Part shown: positions 24,895 to 34,542 of the stretch, one piece after another
Layout: each line of letters starts with the position of its first letter
Position numbering within the stretch: position 1 is the stretch's first letter
NCBI GenBank assembly: GCA_050257855.1
Contig: JBLMXQ010000139.1
Coordinates: forward strand, 1-64,000
DNA: 64,000 nucleotides
Reading direction: 5' to 3'
From: JBLMXQ01 sp050257855
GTDB lineage: Bacteria; Acidobacteriota; Vicinamibacteria; Vicinamibacterales; CAVVIG01
The notes under the pieces: generated by a model
Database searches by the model: none
The model's input: the letters and a program-made list of their open reading frames with translations, nothing else
What the model was told of the DNA's origin: nothing
Translations under genes and position numbers: made by a program

Positions 24895-25708
24895 ACGCGG
24901 CCTGCCCGACACCCTGACCATGCGGCACGACGAGCACTACGTCGAGGCGCTCGCCGCCTCGGCCGGCACCCCGATCGGCCGCCTCGTGCCGATCGACCAG
25001 ATCGATCCCAACCCGAACCAGCCGCGGCAGGTCATGGGCGACCTGTCCGAACTGATCGCGTCGATTGCCGAGAAAGGGGTCATCGAGCCGCTCGTCGTGC
25101 GGCAGCGCGGCGACCGGTTCCAGATCATCGCCGGCGAGCGGCGCTATCAGGCGTCGGTGCAGGCCGGCATCCGCGAACTGCCGGTGGTGGTCCGCGAGGT
25201 CGACGACACCGAGGTCATCGAGCTCGCGCTCATCGAGAACCTCCAGCGCAAGGACCTGACGCCGTTCGAAGAGGCCGAGGCGCTGCACGGCCTCGCGGAG
25301 CGCTGCGGCTACACCCACGAGGACCTGGCGAGGCGCCTGGGGAAGTCACGGACGGCGGTCACCGAGTCGCTGGCGCTCAACGCCATGCCCGAGGAGGTCC
25401 GGAACGTCTGCCGTCTGGCGAACATCGCCTCGAAGTCGGTCCTCCTGCAGATCGTGCGGCAGGAGTCGCCGGAGAAGATGATCGCCCTCGTCCAGAAGAT
25501 CGCCAGCCAGGGCGGCGCCACCCGCCAGCAGGTCCGCGAAGCGGCCGCCACGCCCAAGGCCGGCCGTCCCCGGCACTACGTCTTCGCGTACAAGCCGCCG
25601 ACCAAGGCATTCAACCTGAAACTGAGCTTCGCCAAGACGCGCGTCAACCGCGACGAGATCATCGACGCCCTCGAAGCCATCCTGCGAGAGTTGCGCAAGG
25701 CGAAGTAG
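24887..25708 (+). CDS. parB: Chromosome-partitioning protein ParB
   Basis: ParB loads on parS and spreads as a CTP-dependent clamp. The 273-residue product has the CTP-binding domain (about residues 28-120; NPNQPRQ, the GERRxRA motif here read as GERRYQA, and ENLQRKDLTPFEEAEA), then an HTH (EDLARRLGKSRTAVTESLAL). The C-terminal part (about 220-273) ends KLSFAKTRVNRDEIIDALEAILRELRKAK in outline and does not look like the usual short leucine-rich dimerisation tail. The start is a GTG inside parA; an ATG at codon 12 is an alternative. I saw no parS site in the window. Confidence 0.9.
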   Translation: MPRRGLPDTLTMRHDEHYVEALAASAGTPIGRLVPIDQIDPNPNQPRQVMGDLSELIASIAEKGVIEPLVVRQRGDRFQIIAGERRYQASVQAGIRELPVVVREVDDTEVIELALIENLQRKDLTPFEEAEALHGLAERCGYTHEDLARRLGKSRTAVTESLALNAMPEEVRNVCRLANIASKSVLLQIVRQESPEKMIALVQKIASQGGATRQQVREAAATPKAGRPRHYVFAYKPPTKAFNLKLSFAKTRVNRDEIIDALEAILRELRKAK

Positions 25709-25975
25709 TCGCGCCACGTCCGGTACGGATGGGAACGCGTTTAGGGGGAGTGCGGCTCCTTGCGGCCGGCCGGGATCGGGACGCGCGCCGCTAGGCCGGT
25801 CGCCGCACCCGTAATAGTTAACATAACATCCATTATTGGACTCACGCGTTATTGCTCGAGAATGGGGCCTGTGCACGATTTGTGGACGCATCGCGCGGGT
25901 GAACGCCCTACTGCTCGGGTTCGGGTTTCCGCGCCCGGCTGCCTGCGCCCCTCGAATCTTCGGGCGTCGTGGCAA
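25709..25975. other. Convergent gap between parB and the GH57 gene
   Basis: This 267-bp stretch has no convincing gene. Its first half is G+C-rich and can fold (GTGCGGC at 25750-25756 pairs with GCCGCAC at 25802-25808, enclosing several GGCC words). Around 25811-25855 it turns A+T-rich, with TAATAGTTAACATAACATCC and TTATTG words. It may contain transcript ends for both flanking genes or an untranslated RNA; I cannot tell which. Confidence 0.4.
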
Positions 25976-28180
25976 CTACGCCGTCCAGTGACGGCCGGCG
26001 AAGTCGGCGGCCGGCACCGTTGCCTCGATCGGACGGCTCGCCGGATGGCGCTCGATTTCGTTCGAGTCGCCGTAGACCGCAACGAAGAATGCCAGCCGTC
26101 CATCTACGCCCAGATCCGTGAGCGGCAGCGACAGCTCCAGAATCTGCCCGGCGGCGAACGCCGCCCTGCCGGGGCCGCGGTCGATCCACGGCGGATCGCC
26201 GGCCGCACGATCCCAGAACGAGCCAGCCAGGCGGCCATCGCGTTCGCGAACCGAAAACCGCACACCGGCCGGCTCCAGGAACTTCAGTGAAAGCTCGTAC
26301 CCTCCCGCCAGGAGATCCACGACCGGCCGGGCGGCGTCTATCCGGACGTACAGGCAATCGTCGCCGAACCCGAATCGCACCTCGGTGACGAGCGGAGGCT
26401 GGCGGTCGATTTCGTGCATCGCGCCGGCCGCATCGTGCACTTCCACGAGCCCGGCATTCAGCCACTCGAAGTAGCTGGTCTCCTCGCCATCGAGGGTCGG
26501 CGCCAGCAGCGCCGTGGGATCGATCTGGACGATCGACGGCGGCTGCGTCGTGATGTTGCTGACGAAGAGCTCGTCGGGAATCGGCCGATCCAGCAGCCGG
26601 TAGGCGTTCCGGAGGTGTCGGCGGAACAGGTCGTCGAACTCCTCATCGTGCGCCGACGAGTGGTCGTCGCCGTACCACCAGAACCAGTCGCTGCCTTCGG
26701 CGATCAGCACCTCCTCGCGGGCCCGCGCCCGCGCCGCCGGATCGATGTCCCGCGCCTCGTCGAGCGTCGTCCGCGCCTCGGCCAGCTGTCCCCATGCGCG
26801 CTGGTCGTCGGCGTGGCCAATCCAGATGTAGAAGTTCGCGTCGATCCACGAGCCCGGGAAGATTCCCGTCAGCACCGGAGCGTCCGGACTCCGGCAGCCC
26901 TCGCTCATCGTCACCGTTCTCAGCTCGGGATGAGCCGCCAGCCGCCCGTACAGGGCGCGCAGGAACGGCCGCCCGCCGCCCGCGTAGTGCTCCCAGGCGT
27001 TCTCGCCGTCGAGGATGACCGGAATGAACGCCTCGTCCCCGCCCGTCCGGTCCGCGTAGCGTCGGCCCGCTTCGACCAGCCTGCCCACGAAATCCTCCGC
27101 CGCCGCATCCGGCGCCCATCCGGCATAGGTGAAGCCGATGAGATCCGAGAGGGCGTGATCGCGGAACGCGCAGGCGACCTCGTGCGCCCCGGCCGCAATC
27201 CGGTACGGCACGTACAGGCGCTCGGGCTGTTCGAGGTGTCCGCGCCCGTCGCGGGTGAAGGCGGCGTCGAGCGTGCGCGCCAGGATCAGCTCGTCGGTCG
27301 CCATCCACTGGAAGCCGGCCCCGGCGACGATCGGCACGATGGCGTCGGAGACCGACCCTTCCGACGGCCACAGGCCGTCCGGGCGCCTGCCGAACAGGCG
27401 CTGGTGACAGGCGGCCGCCTTTTCGAGCTGCTCGGCGGCGTCTTCGGGGTGCACGAAGCGCTGGCGCGGCCTGCGCGAAGCCGGGTGCGTCCGCAGGTAG
27501 ACGTCGGTGTCGCACAGGAGCGGGAGGATCGGATGGTAGAACGGCGAGGCGGCGATCTCGATCTGCCCCCGGCCGGCCGCCGCCCGGTATTCGGGAATGA
27601 CCCGGTTCAGGATCTCCAGCTCGATCTTCCGCAGCGCCTCCTTGTCCTCCTCGTCGAACTGCCGCCCCCTCGCGACGAGCGCCCGCACGCGCGCGTCGGA
27701 CTCGTGATAGGCCGGGTCGATCCAGGCGAGCTTGTGCCACACCTGCAGGTCGCGCAGCTCCTCGACCGTGAACCGATGGGCGATGGCGCGCGCTTCGCCG
27801 GCCGAGGGCGGAGCCGCTCCGCGCTTGCCGAGCAGCTCCGCGTACCGCGGGTAGACGTCGATCATCCGCTCGCGCTGCGCGTGGAAGAAGTTCTCGACGA
27901 TGAACGCGGAGTCGGAATCCGTGAGCTCGGCGGCCGGCTTGAGACTCAGGTCCAGGTACCGATCCCGCGCGCGGTCTTCGGCGAAGGCCTCGAGCTGCAC
28001 GAGCAGCGACGGGACCAGGTTGAAGGTGACCCTCACGCCTGGAAACTCCCGAAGCAGGGCGACCATGCCGAAATAGTCCTTGAGGGCGTGCAGGCGCACC
28101 CACGGCAGGATGTGCTCGCGGGTCACGAGGTCCTCATAGAACGGCTGGTGCATGTGCCAGAGAATCGCTACCCGGGTCAT
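25976..28180 (-). CDS. Glycoside hydrolase family 57 protein
   Basis: GH57 enzymes act on alpha-glucans (amylases, branching enzymes, amylopullulanases). The 734-residue product starts with the family motif HMHQPFYED and retains AASPFYHPILPLL, the segment with the expected nucleophile (LWPSEGSVSD) and the expected acid/base region (VILDGENAWEHY). A helical domain follows, then a C-terminal beta domain (about residues 575-734) that looks like a carbohydrate-binding or glucodextranase-type module. No signal peptide is seen, so it is probably cytoplasmic and may act on stored glycogen. The exact substrate cannot be read from the sequence. Confidence 0.88.
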   Translation of the reverse strand: MTRVAILWHMHQPFYEDLVTREHILPWVRLHALKDYFGMVALLREFPGVRVTFNLVPSLLVQLEAFAEDRARDRYLDLSLKPAAELTDSDSAFIVENFFHAQRERMIDVYPRYAELLGKRGAAPPSAGEARAIAHRFTVEELRDLQVWHKLAWIDPAYHESDARVRALVARGRQFDEEDKEALRKIELEILNRVIPEYRAAAGRGQIEIAASPFYHPILPLLCDTDVYLRTHPASRRPRQRFVHPEDAAEQLEKAAACHQRLFGRRPDGLWPSEGSVSDAIVPIVAGAGFQWMATDELILARTLDAAFTRDGRGHLEQPERLYVPYRIAAGAHEVACAFRDHALSDLIGFTYAGWAPDAAAEDFVGRLVEAGRRYADRTGGDEAFIPVILDGENAWEHYAGGGRPFLRALYGRLAAHPELRTVTMSEGCRSPDAPVLTGIFPGSWIDANFYIWIGHADDQRAWGQLAEARTTLDEARDIDPAARARAREEVLIAEGSDWFWWYGDDHSSAHDEEFDDLFRRHLRNAYRLLDRPIPDELFVSNITTQPPSIVQIDPTALLAPTLDGEETSYFEWLNAGLVEVHDAAGAMHEIDRQPPLVTEVRFGFGDDCLYVRIDAARPVVDLLAGGYELSLKFLEPAGVRFSVRERDGRLAGSFWDRAAGDPPWIDRGPGRAAFAAGQILELSLPLTDLGVDGRLAFFVAVYGDSNEIERHPASRPIEATVPAADFAGRHWTA

Positions 28181-28212
28181 AAGGCTGTTGTACTCTAAAG
28201 GCCACGTCCGGC

Positions 28213-30570
28213 ATGCTCAAGATTCTCGACCGGTACCTCATCCGCGAAATCCTGGTCCCGCTGTTCCTGGGGCTGGTCGTCTTCACGTTCATCCTGGAGA
28301 TCCCGCCGATCCTCCAGCAGGGCGAGCAGCTCATCGCCCGCGGCGTGCGGTGGTCCATCGTCGTCCACGTGCTGCTGACGCTGCTGCCCCAGGCGCTGGC
28401 CGTCACCATCCCGATGGCCGTGCTCATCGGCATCCTCATCGGTCTCGGACGCATCTCGGCCGATCGCGAATACGTGGCCATCCAGGCGTGCGGGATCAGC
28501 CTGTACCGGCTCCTTCGGCCGATCGGCCTCGTGGCGGTCGCCGGCACCCTCGCGACGCTCTACGTCATGATCGTCGCGCTCCCGAACGCGAATCAGGCGT
28601 TCCGCGAGATCACCTTCAACGTCGTCGCCTCGCGCGTGGCGAACGCGGTCAAGCCGCGCACGTTCTTCGAGGAGTTCCCGAACCACGTGCTCTACGTCCG
28701 CGACGTCGCGCCCGGCGGCACGTGGCGCGACGTCTTCCTGGCCGATTCGTCCCGCCCCGACCGGACGATGGTGTACCTGGCGAAGGAGGGGCGGCTGCTC
28801 GTCGACCGCGCGCACCGGAGCGTGCAGCTGCAGCTCGCACACGGCACGTGGCACATGACCCGGACCGACCAGCCGGACGTGTACGAAGGGACGCAGTTCG
28901 AAACGACGACGCTCCGCCTCGACCCGCAGACCGTGTTCCCTCCCCCGCCGTCGAAGGGCGTGCCGGAGATGTCGCTGGCGGAGCTGCGCAGGAGCATCGC
29001 GGAAGCCGAGGCGCGGCACGACCGGACGTACAACCAGCGCTTCATGATCCAGCAGAAGTTCTCGATCCCGGCTGCGTGCCTGGTGCTCGCGATCGTCGGT
29101 CTGGCGCTCGGCGCGACCGCCCGCAAGGACGGCAAGCTGGCGAGCTTCGTCCTCGGCTTCTGCGTCATCTTCGTGTACTACGTCCTGCTGTGGACCGCGC
29201 GGGCGCTGGCGATCGGGAGCGGCATCGCTCCCGGGCTGGCGCCGTGGGTGCCGAACATCGTGCTCGGCGCGGCCGGCGTGGCGCTGCTGCTGTGGCGGGC
29301 GCGCGCGGCGGATCAGCCGATCCGCATCAGCCTGCCCGCGTTCTGGAAGCGCCGGGGCGCCGAGGCCGCGGCCGGTGACGCAGGCGGAGCGGCCGTCGAG
29401 GCCCTGCGCGCGCCGCGGGTCGTCGTCGTCATCCGGGTGCCGCACCTGGACCTGCCGCGTCCGAGCCTGCTGGATCTGTACGTCGCCGGCCAGTACCTCC
29501 GCGTGTTCCTGCTCGGGATCGTCGCGCTGCTCGGGATCTTCTACATCTCGACGTTCATGGATCTGGCGGACAAGCTGTTCCGCGGCTCGACGACCACCGC
29601 CATGCTCCTGCGGTACTTCTATTTCCAGACGCCGCAGTACGTGTACTACATCATCCCGATGTCGGCGCTCTTGGCGACGCTCGTCACCGTCGGCCTGATG
29701 ACGAAGAACAGCGAACTGATCGTCATGCGCGCGTGCGGCATCAGCCTGTACCGCACCGCCGCGCCGCTGCTGCTGTTCGCGCTGACGGCGAGCGCGGTGC
29801 TCTTCGGACTGCAGGAGCGGGTGCTCGCCTCGGCGAACCGCGAAGCGGATCGGCTCAACCGCACCATTCGCGGCTGGCCGCAGCTGACGTCGAGCGTGTC
29901 GGGACGGCGATGGCTCGTCGGCCGCAACGGCGATCTGTATCACTACGACCTGTTCGACTCGGGAGCCAACCGCTTCACGCGGCTCGAAATCTACGACCTC
30001 GACGAGAGCCGCTGGCGCCTGCATGCGCTGACCTCGGCCTCGGATGCCGAACTGATCCGGGTGGCGGACGGCCCTGCGGCCGGCTGGATCGCCCATCGGG
30101 GCTGGACGCGCGTGTTCCCGTCCGGCGGCCCCGGCGGCGCGGACGGAATCAAGTACGAGTCGTTCGACCAGCGTCGTCTCGCGCTCGAGTCGCCCGAGTA
30201 CTTCAAGAGCGTCGAGCCGGACGCGGAGCAGATGACGTACGGACAGCTGAAGAACTACATCTCGCAGCTGAACGCCAGCGGCGCCTATGCGGTGCCGTAT
30301 ATGGTGGCCCTGCAGCGCAAGATTGCCTTCCCCCTCGTCACGCTGGTGATGACGCTGCTCGCCGTGCCCTTTGCGGTCACCACGGGCCGCCGCGGCGCGC
30401 TGTACGGCATCGGCGTCGGCATCGTGCTCGCGATCGTGTACTGGGTCACGCTGAGCGTGTTCGCCGCGCTCGGTTCCGGAGGGGTGATCGCGCCGATGCT
30501 CGCCGCGTGGGCGCCCAACATTCTCTTCGGAGCCGCGGCGCTGTACATGGTGCTCACGGTTCGGACCTGA
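28213..30570 (+). CDS. lptF/lptG: Fused LptF-LptG lipopolysaccharide export permease
   Basis: LptF and LptG are the two permeases that, with LptB, pull LPS out of the inner membrane. Here a single 785-residue protein carries two YjgP/YjgQ-type halves. The first (about residues 1-365) begins LKILDRYLIREILVPLFLG and has ACGISLYRLLRP; the second (about 425-785) begins SLLDLYVAGQYLRVFLLG and has ACGISLYRTAAP. Each half has six predicted helices around a periplasmic beta domain. They are joined by a charged linker of about 60 residues (KRRGAEAAAGDAGG region). No frameshift or stop separates them. The lptB gene is 21 kb upstream. The gene is divergent from GH57, with a 32-bp gap. Confidence 0.9.
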   Translation: MLKILDRYLIREILVPLFLGLVVFTFILEIPPILQQGEQLIARGVRWSIVVHVLLTLLPQALAVTIPMAVLIGILIGLGRISADREYVAIQACGISLYRLLRPIGLVAVAGTLATLYVMIVALPNANQAFREITFNVVASRVANAVKPRTFFEEFPNHVLYVRDVAPGGTWRDVFLADSSRPDRTMVYLAKEGRLLVDRAHRSVQLQLAHGTWHMTRTDQPDVYEGTQFETTTLRLDPQTVFPPPPSKGVPEMSLAELRRSIAEAEARHDRTYNQRFMIQQKFSIPAACLVLAIVGLALGATARKDGKLASFVLGFCVIFVYYVLLWTARALAIGSGIAPGLAPWVPNIVLGAAGVALLLWRARAADQPIRISLPAFWKRRGAEAAAGDAGGAAVEALRAPRVVVVIRVPHLDLPRPSLLDLYVAGQYLRVFLLGIVALLGIFYISTFMDLADKLFRGSTTTAMLLRYFYFQTPQYVYYIIPMSALLATLVTVGLMTKNSELIVMRACGISLYRTAAPLLLFALTASAVLFGLQERVLASANREADRLNRTIRGWPQLTSSVSGRRWLVGRNGDLYHYDLFDSGANRFTRLEIYDLDESRWRLHALTSASDAELIRVADGPAAGWIAHRGWTRVFPSGGPGGADGIKYESFDQRRLALESPEYFKSVEPDAEQMTYGQLKNYISQLNASGAYAVPYMVALQRKIAFPLVTLVMTLLAVPFAVTTGRRGALYGIGVGIVLAIVYWVTLSVFAALGSGGVIAPMLAAWAPNILFGAAALYMVLTVRT

Positions 30571-30607
30571 GTTCGGTCGCGGGAGGGTACGCAAGGTTCC
30601 GGGGGTT

Positions 30608-32326
30608 CTAGCGACCGGGCCCCGCCATGGCCCGTGTGATCCAGAACAGGCCGGACGTGCCGGGCTTCGTGTTGGTCGTATCGACCACGAACAGCAGGCT
30701 GCGGACGTCGGCGCGATCGGGCCGCGCGGCGGCGGTGGATCCGATCGGTCTCATGTCGTCGAAGAGGATCGTGTGCTCCTCGTCGAAGGTGTCGACGTAG
30801 ACCGATCGCTGCCAGCGCTCTCCCCCACCGTTCGATCCGGGCACGCGCAGCTGGACCGACACGCGCATCGGACGGTCGGCGCGCGCAGTGAACGTCAGCC
30901 GATCGGCGCCGGCGATGCCCGAGGGAAGGTCGCGGACGAGCGCGGCGAACTGGCCGCTGGACGGACCGCTGCCGAGGCCGTATCGCAGGCGCAGGCTGGC
31001 GCCGCCGATTGCCGGGGCGACGTCGACCGCGGCCAGCGTCACCGGGTCGTGTTCGACGCGCCAGCCCTCGTCCGTGCGGCCGTCGAACACCGGTTGCGCC
31101 GCCGTTGCGGGCGCGGGTGGGCTCTCCGCCATCGGCCGTTCCGGCTGCCGCACGTACACCGGGTTGCTGATCAGCCACGGCGTCGGCAGGCGGCGTCCGC
31201 CGGTGCGGATCTCCACCCGGTAGACGGCCGGCCCCGCGTCCGCGGTGACGCTGAAGTCGTCGGCCTGCCGGCGCGTGACTTCCTGGACGCCGTTCCAGAC
31301 GATAGTCGTGAACCCGGGCGGCGCGTTGCTGCGGACGTGAAGCGTCACGGGACCGCCGATTCCGAGCGCGTCGCCGGCGTGCACCGTGCCGAGGTCGTTC
31401 GAGGCAGTCAGGATGAACGACGCCGGCGTCGCGACGCCGTCGAGAGCGACGTACAGATGACCGGCGCGGAGGCCGCGGAGCAGCACCGCCGCGTCCTTCG
31501 CCGCGTCGCCGGTGAGCGGGAGATCCGGGCGGATGTGGACGCTCAGCGCGCGGAACGACGCCTCGTAGCCCGGCAGCGGCAGCGCGTAGGCGCCCCCGCC
31601 CGGATCGCCGCCCGCGATCGCCAGCCGTGCGTGCGCGTCCGCGCCCGCCGTCAGCACGACCCTCCTGCGCCGTGCGACGCTCTCCCACCGCGAGATCGCG
31701 CCGGTGTCGGACACGAGCGCCGCGATTGTCTCGGCCGGCCGCACCGGATAGCCGAGCACGACGCCGAGGAGTCCCAGCCGCGCCTTCCATCCCGGCTGCT
31801 GGACGCGGGCGCGCCACGCGGTGTCGAGGTTCAGCACCTCGAGGCCGTCGAACGGCGCGTCCCAGTCGCTCCAGCGCAGATCGCGCTTCGGCGAGTCCGG
31901 GTGCGCGACGATCCCGAATCCGCCGAGCCGCCTCACGTCTTCGACGACGTCCCGCGGCTCGCCGCCGAGCGGATACGGCGCGGGACCCGGGAGTCCGATC
32001 GCGAGATAGTGCCCGCCCGTGGTGCTGATTTCCGCGCCGTCGAGGCACAGCACGCCCGACCGGTACGTCGGCGGATCGGGCGGCCGGGTCGCGTCACCGT
32101 GATCGGTGAAGACGACGAACTGCAGCCCGGCCCGCGCCGCGGCGGCCGCGACCTGCGCCGGCGTGCCGTGGCCGTCCGATCGATTCGTGTGGACGTGGAG
32201 AATGCCGGTGACCGTCCCGTCGGGCGGAGCCGGCGGCAGCGTCAGGCGGGCGGGCGGGAGCGCGAGGGGGACCAGGACGGCGACGGCGGCCACGAGGGCC
32301 GCCATCGCCAGGGCCAATCGCTTCAA
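30608..32326 (-). CDS. Membrane-anchored PHP-domain metallohydrolase
   Basis: The 572-residue product begins with one hydrophobic segment (residues about 4-25), a signal peptide or anchor. A PHP domain follows with its metal-binding motifs: HVHTNRSDG, FTDHGD, GAEIST, AHPDSPK and AGADAHA. This layout matches the CehA/McbA-type PHP hydrolases, whose substrates vary. The C-terminal third (about 440-572) is a beta-rich module with no catalytic motif I recognise; it may bind carbohydrate. Ten bases separate it from metK upstream. Function beyond metal-dependent hydrolysis is unknown. Confidence 0.8.
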   Translation of the reverse strand: MKRLALAMAALVAAVAVLVPLALPPARLTLPPAPPDGTVTGILHVHTNRSDGHGTPAQVAAAAARAGLQFVVFTDHGDATRPPDPPTYRSGVLCLDGAEISTTGGHYLAIGLPGPAPYPLGGEPRDVVEDVRRLGGFGIVAHPDSPKRDLRWSDWDAPFDGLEVLNLDTAWRARVQQPGWKARLGLLGVVLGYPVRPAETIAALVSDTGAISRWESVARRRRVVLTAGADAHARLAIAGGDPGGGAYALPLPGYEASFRALSVHIRPDLPLTGDAAKDAAVLLRGLRAGHLYVALDGVATPASFILTASNDLGTVHAGDALGIGGPVTLHVRSNAPPGFTTIVWNGVQEVTRRQADDFSVTADAGPAVYRVEIRTGGRRLPTPWLISNPVYVRQPERPMAESPPAPATAAQPVFDGRTDEGWRVEHDPVTLAAVDVAPAIGGASLRLRYGLGSGPSSGQFAALVRDLPSGIAGADRLTFTARADRPMRVSVQLRVPGSNGGGERWQRSVYVDTFDEEHTILFDDMRPIGSTAAARPDRADVRSLLFVVDTTNTKPGTSGLFWITRAMAGPGR

Positions 32327-32335
32327 TCTCCGCCC

Positions 32336-33487
<1,152 letters not shown>

Positions 33488-33560
33488 GCGATCTCCTTGT
33501 GTCGCTCCGTCGCGAGGCTCGCCCCCGCGAGGTGTCGTAAAACGGTTAAGTTTACCAGAA

Positions 33561-34457
33561 TCACGCCCGCGGGTGAAACCGATCGTAGACGGTCCGCAGC
33601 CGCGCTTCGAGCACGTGCGTGTAGATTTGCGTCGTGGACAGGTCGGCGTGCCCGAGCATCGCCTGGATGGCGCGCAGGTCGGCGCCGCGTTCGAGCAGGT
33701 GCGTGGCGAAGGAGTGCCGCAGCACGTGCGGGCTGAGCGTGGCGCGGATGCCGGCGCCGCGTCCGTGGCGCTTCAGGATCTTCCAGAAGCCGACCCGGCT
33801 GAGCGGGCCGCCGCGCGCGTTGACGAACAGCCGCGTCGTGGCGTGCCGGCGCGCGAGCGCGGGGCGCGCGTCGCGCAGGTACCGCCGGATCCACTCCGAC
33901 GCCTCGTCGCCGATCGGGATGATCCGCTCCTTGTTCCCCTTGCCGATGCACGTCAGGTACGACTCGTCGAGGTGCAGGTCCGCGGCGCGGATCGCGACGA
34001 GCTCGGACACGCGCATGCCGGTGGCGTAGAGCACCTCGATGAGCGCCCGATCACGGAGGCCGAGCGGCGTCCCGACGTCGGGCCGCGCGAGGAGCGCGTC
34101 CACGTCGTCCAGGGAGAGGAACCGGGGCAGCGCCGGCCACGCGCGTGGCGGCCGGAGGTCGTCGGCGGGGCTGTCGCGGAGCCGGCGGTCGAGCACGAGG
34201 AACCGGTAGAATCCCCGGACGGCGGCGACGGAGCGTGCGGCGGAGCGCGGCGACAGTCGCGCCATCTGCTCGCGCACGAACCGCTCGAGCGCGGCACGGT
34301 CGAGCGACTCGACCGCACGGCCGGCGCCCGAGGCGAAGCGCGTCAGCGCCGCGAGATCGCGCGCGTAGCTCTCCAGCGTGTGCGCGGCCAGGCGCCGCTC
34401 CACGCGCAGATGCTCGAGGTAGGCGTCGATGGCCGACACGACGTCAGTTTGACACAC
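33561..34457 (-). CDS. xerD: Tyrosine recombinase XerD/XerC type
   Basis: Xer recombinases resolve chromosome dimers at dif. The 298-residue product has the N-terminal SAM-like DNA-binding domain (AIDAYLEHLRVERRLAAHTLESY) and the catalytic domain with all expected residues: arginine in TGMRVSEL, lysine in GKGNKER, HVLRHSFATHLL, the histidine in GHADLSTTQ, and tyrosine in IYTHV. Its length and closeness to metK, with no phage genes nearby, favour a chromosomal Xer rather than an integrase. The GTG at 34457 has GGAGG only one base upstream, so the true start may be the GTG at 34439. Confidence 0.9.
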   Translation of the reverse strand: MCQTDVVSAIDAYLEHLRVERRLAAHTLESYARDLAALTRFASGAGRAVESLDRAALERFVREQMARLSPRSAARSVAAVRGFYRFLVLDRRLRDSPADDLRPPRAWPALPRFLSLDDVDALLARPDVGTPLGLRDRALIEVLYATGMRVSELVAIRAADLHLDESYLTCIGKGNKERIIPIGDEASEWIRRYLRDARPALARRHATTRLFVNARGGPLSRVGFWKILKRHGRGAGIRATLSPHVLRHSFATHLLERGADLRAIQAMLGHADLSTTQIYTHVLEARLRTVYDRFHPRA

Positions 34458-34475
34458 CTCCGGACGAGGAGTAGT

Positions 34476-34526
34476 ATCCGCGCCCGGTCACGAGGGCGTC
34501 CGGGGAGCAGTCATCCGCGCCCGGTC
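34476..34526. promoter_or_regulatory. Direct repeat in the xerD-murQ divergent gap (possible operator)
   Basis: ATCCGCGCCCGGTC occurs twice, at 34476-34489 and 34513-34526, 37 bases apart start to start. The similarity extends on both sides (AGTAGT / AGCAGTC before, CGAGG after). It fills the 85-bp gap between divergent xerD and murQ. Two binding sites for a repressor of the murQ island would look like this; a chance duplication is the alternative. Confidence 0.4.
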
Positions 34527-34542
34527 CGAGGTCGTCTGCAGC

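Noticed and set aside
33488..33560. Possible SAM or SAH riboswitch ahead of metK
   Set aside because: The 73-bp gap is short and shows none of the conserved cores I know; only a direct CGCGAGG repeat and a normal ribosome-binding site are visible.
33561..34457. Phage or integron integrase
   Set aside because: The tyrosine recombinase has the length and context of chromosomal XerC/D and there are no phage, attachment-site or cassette features nearby.
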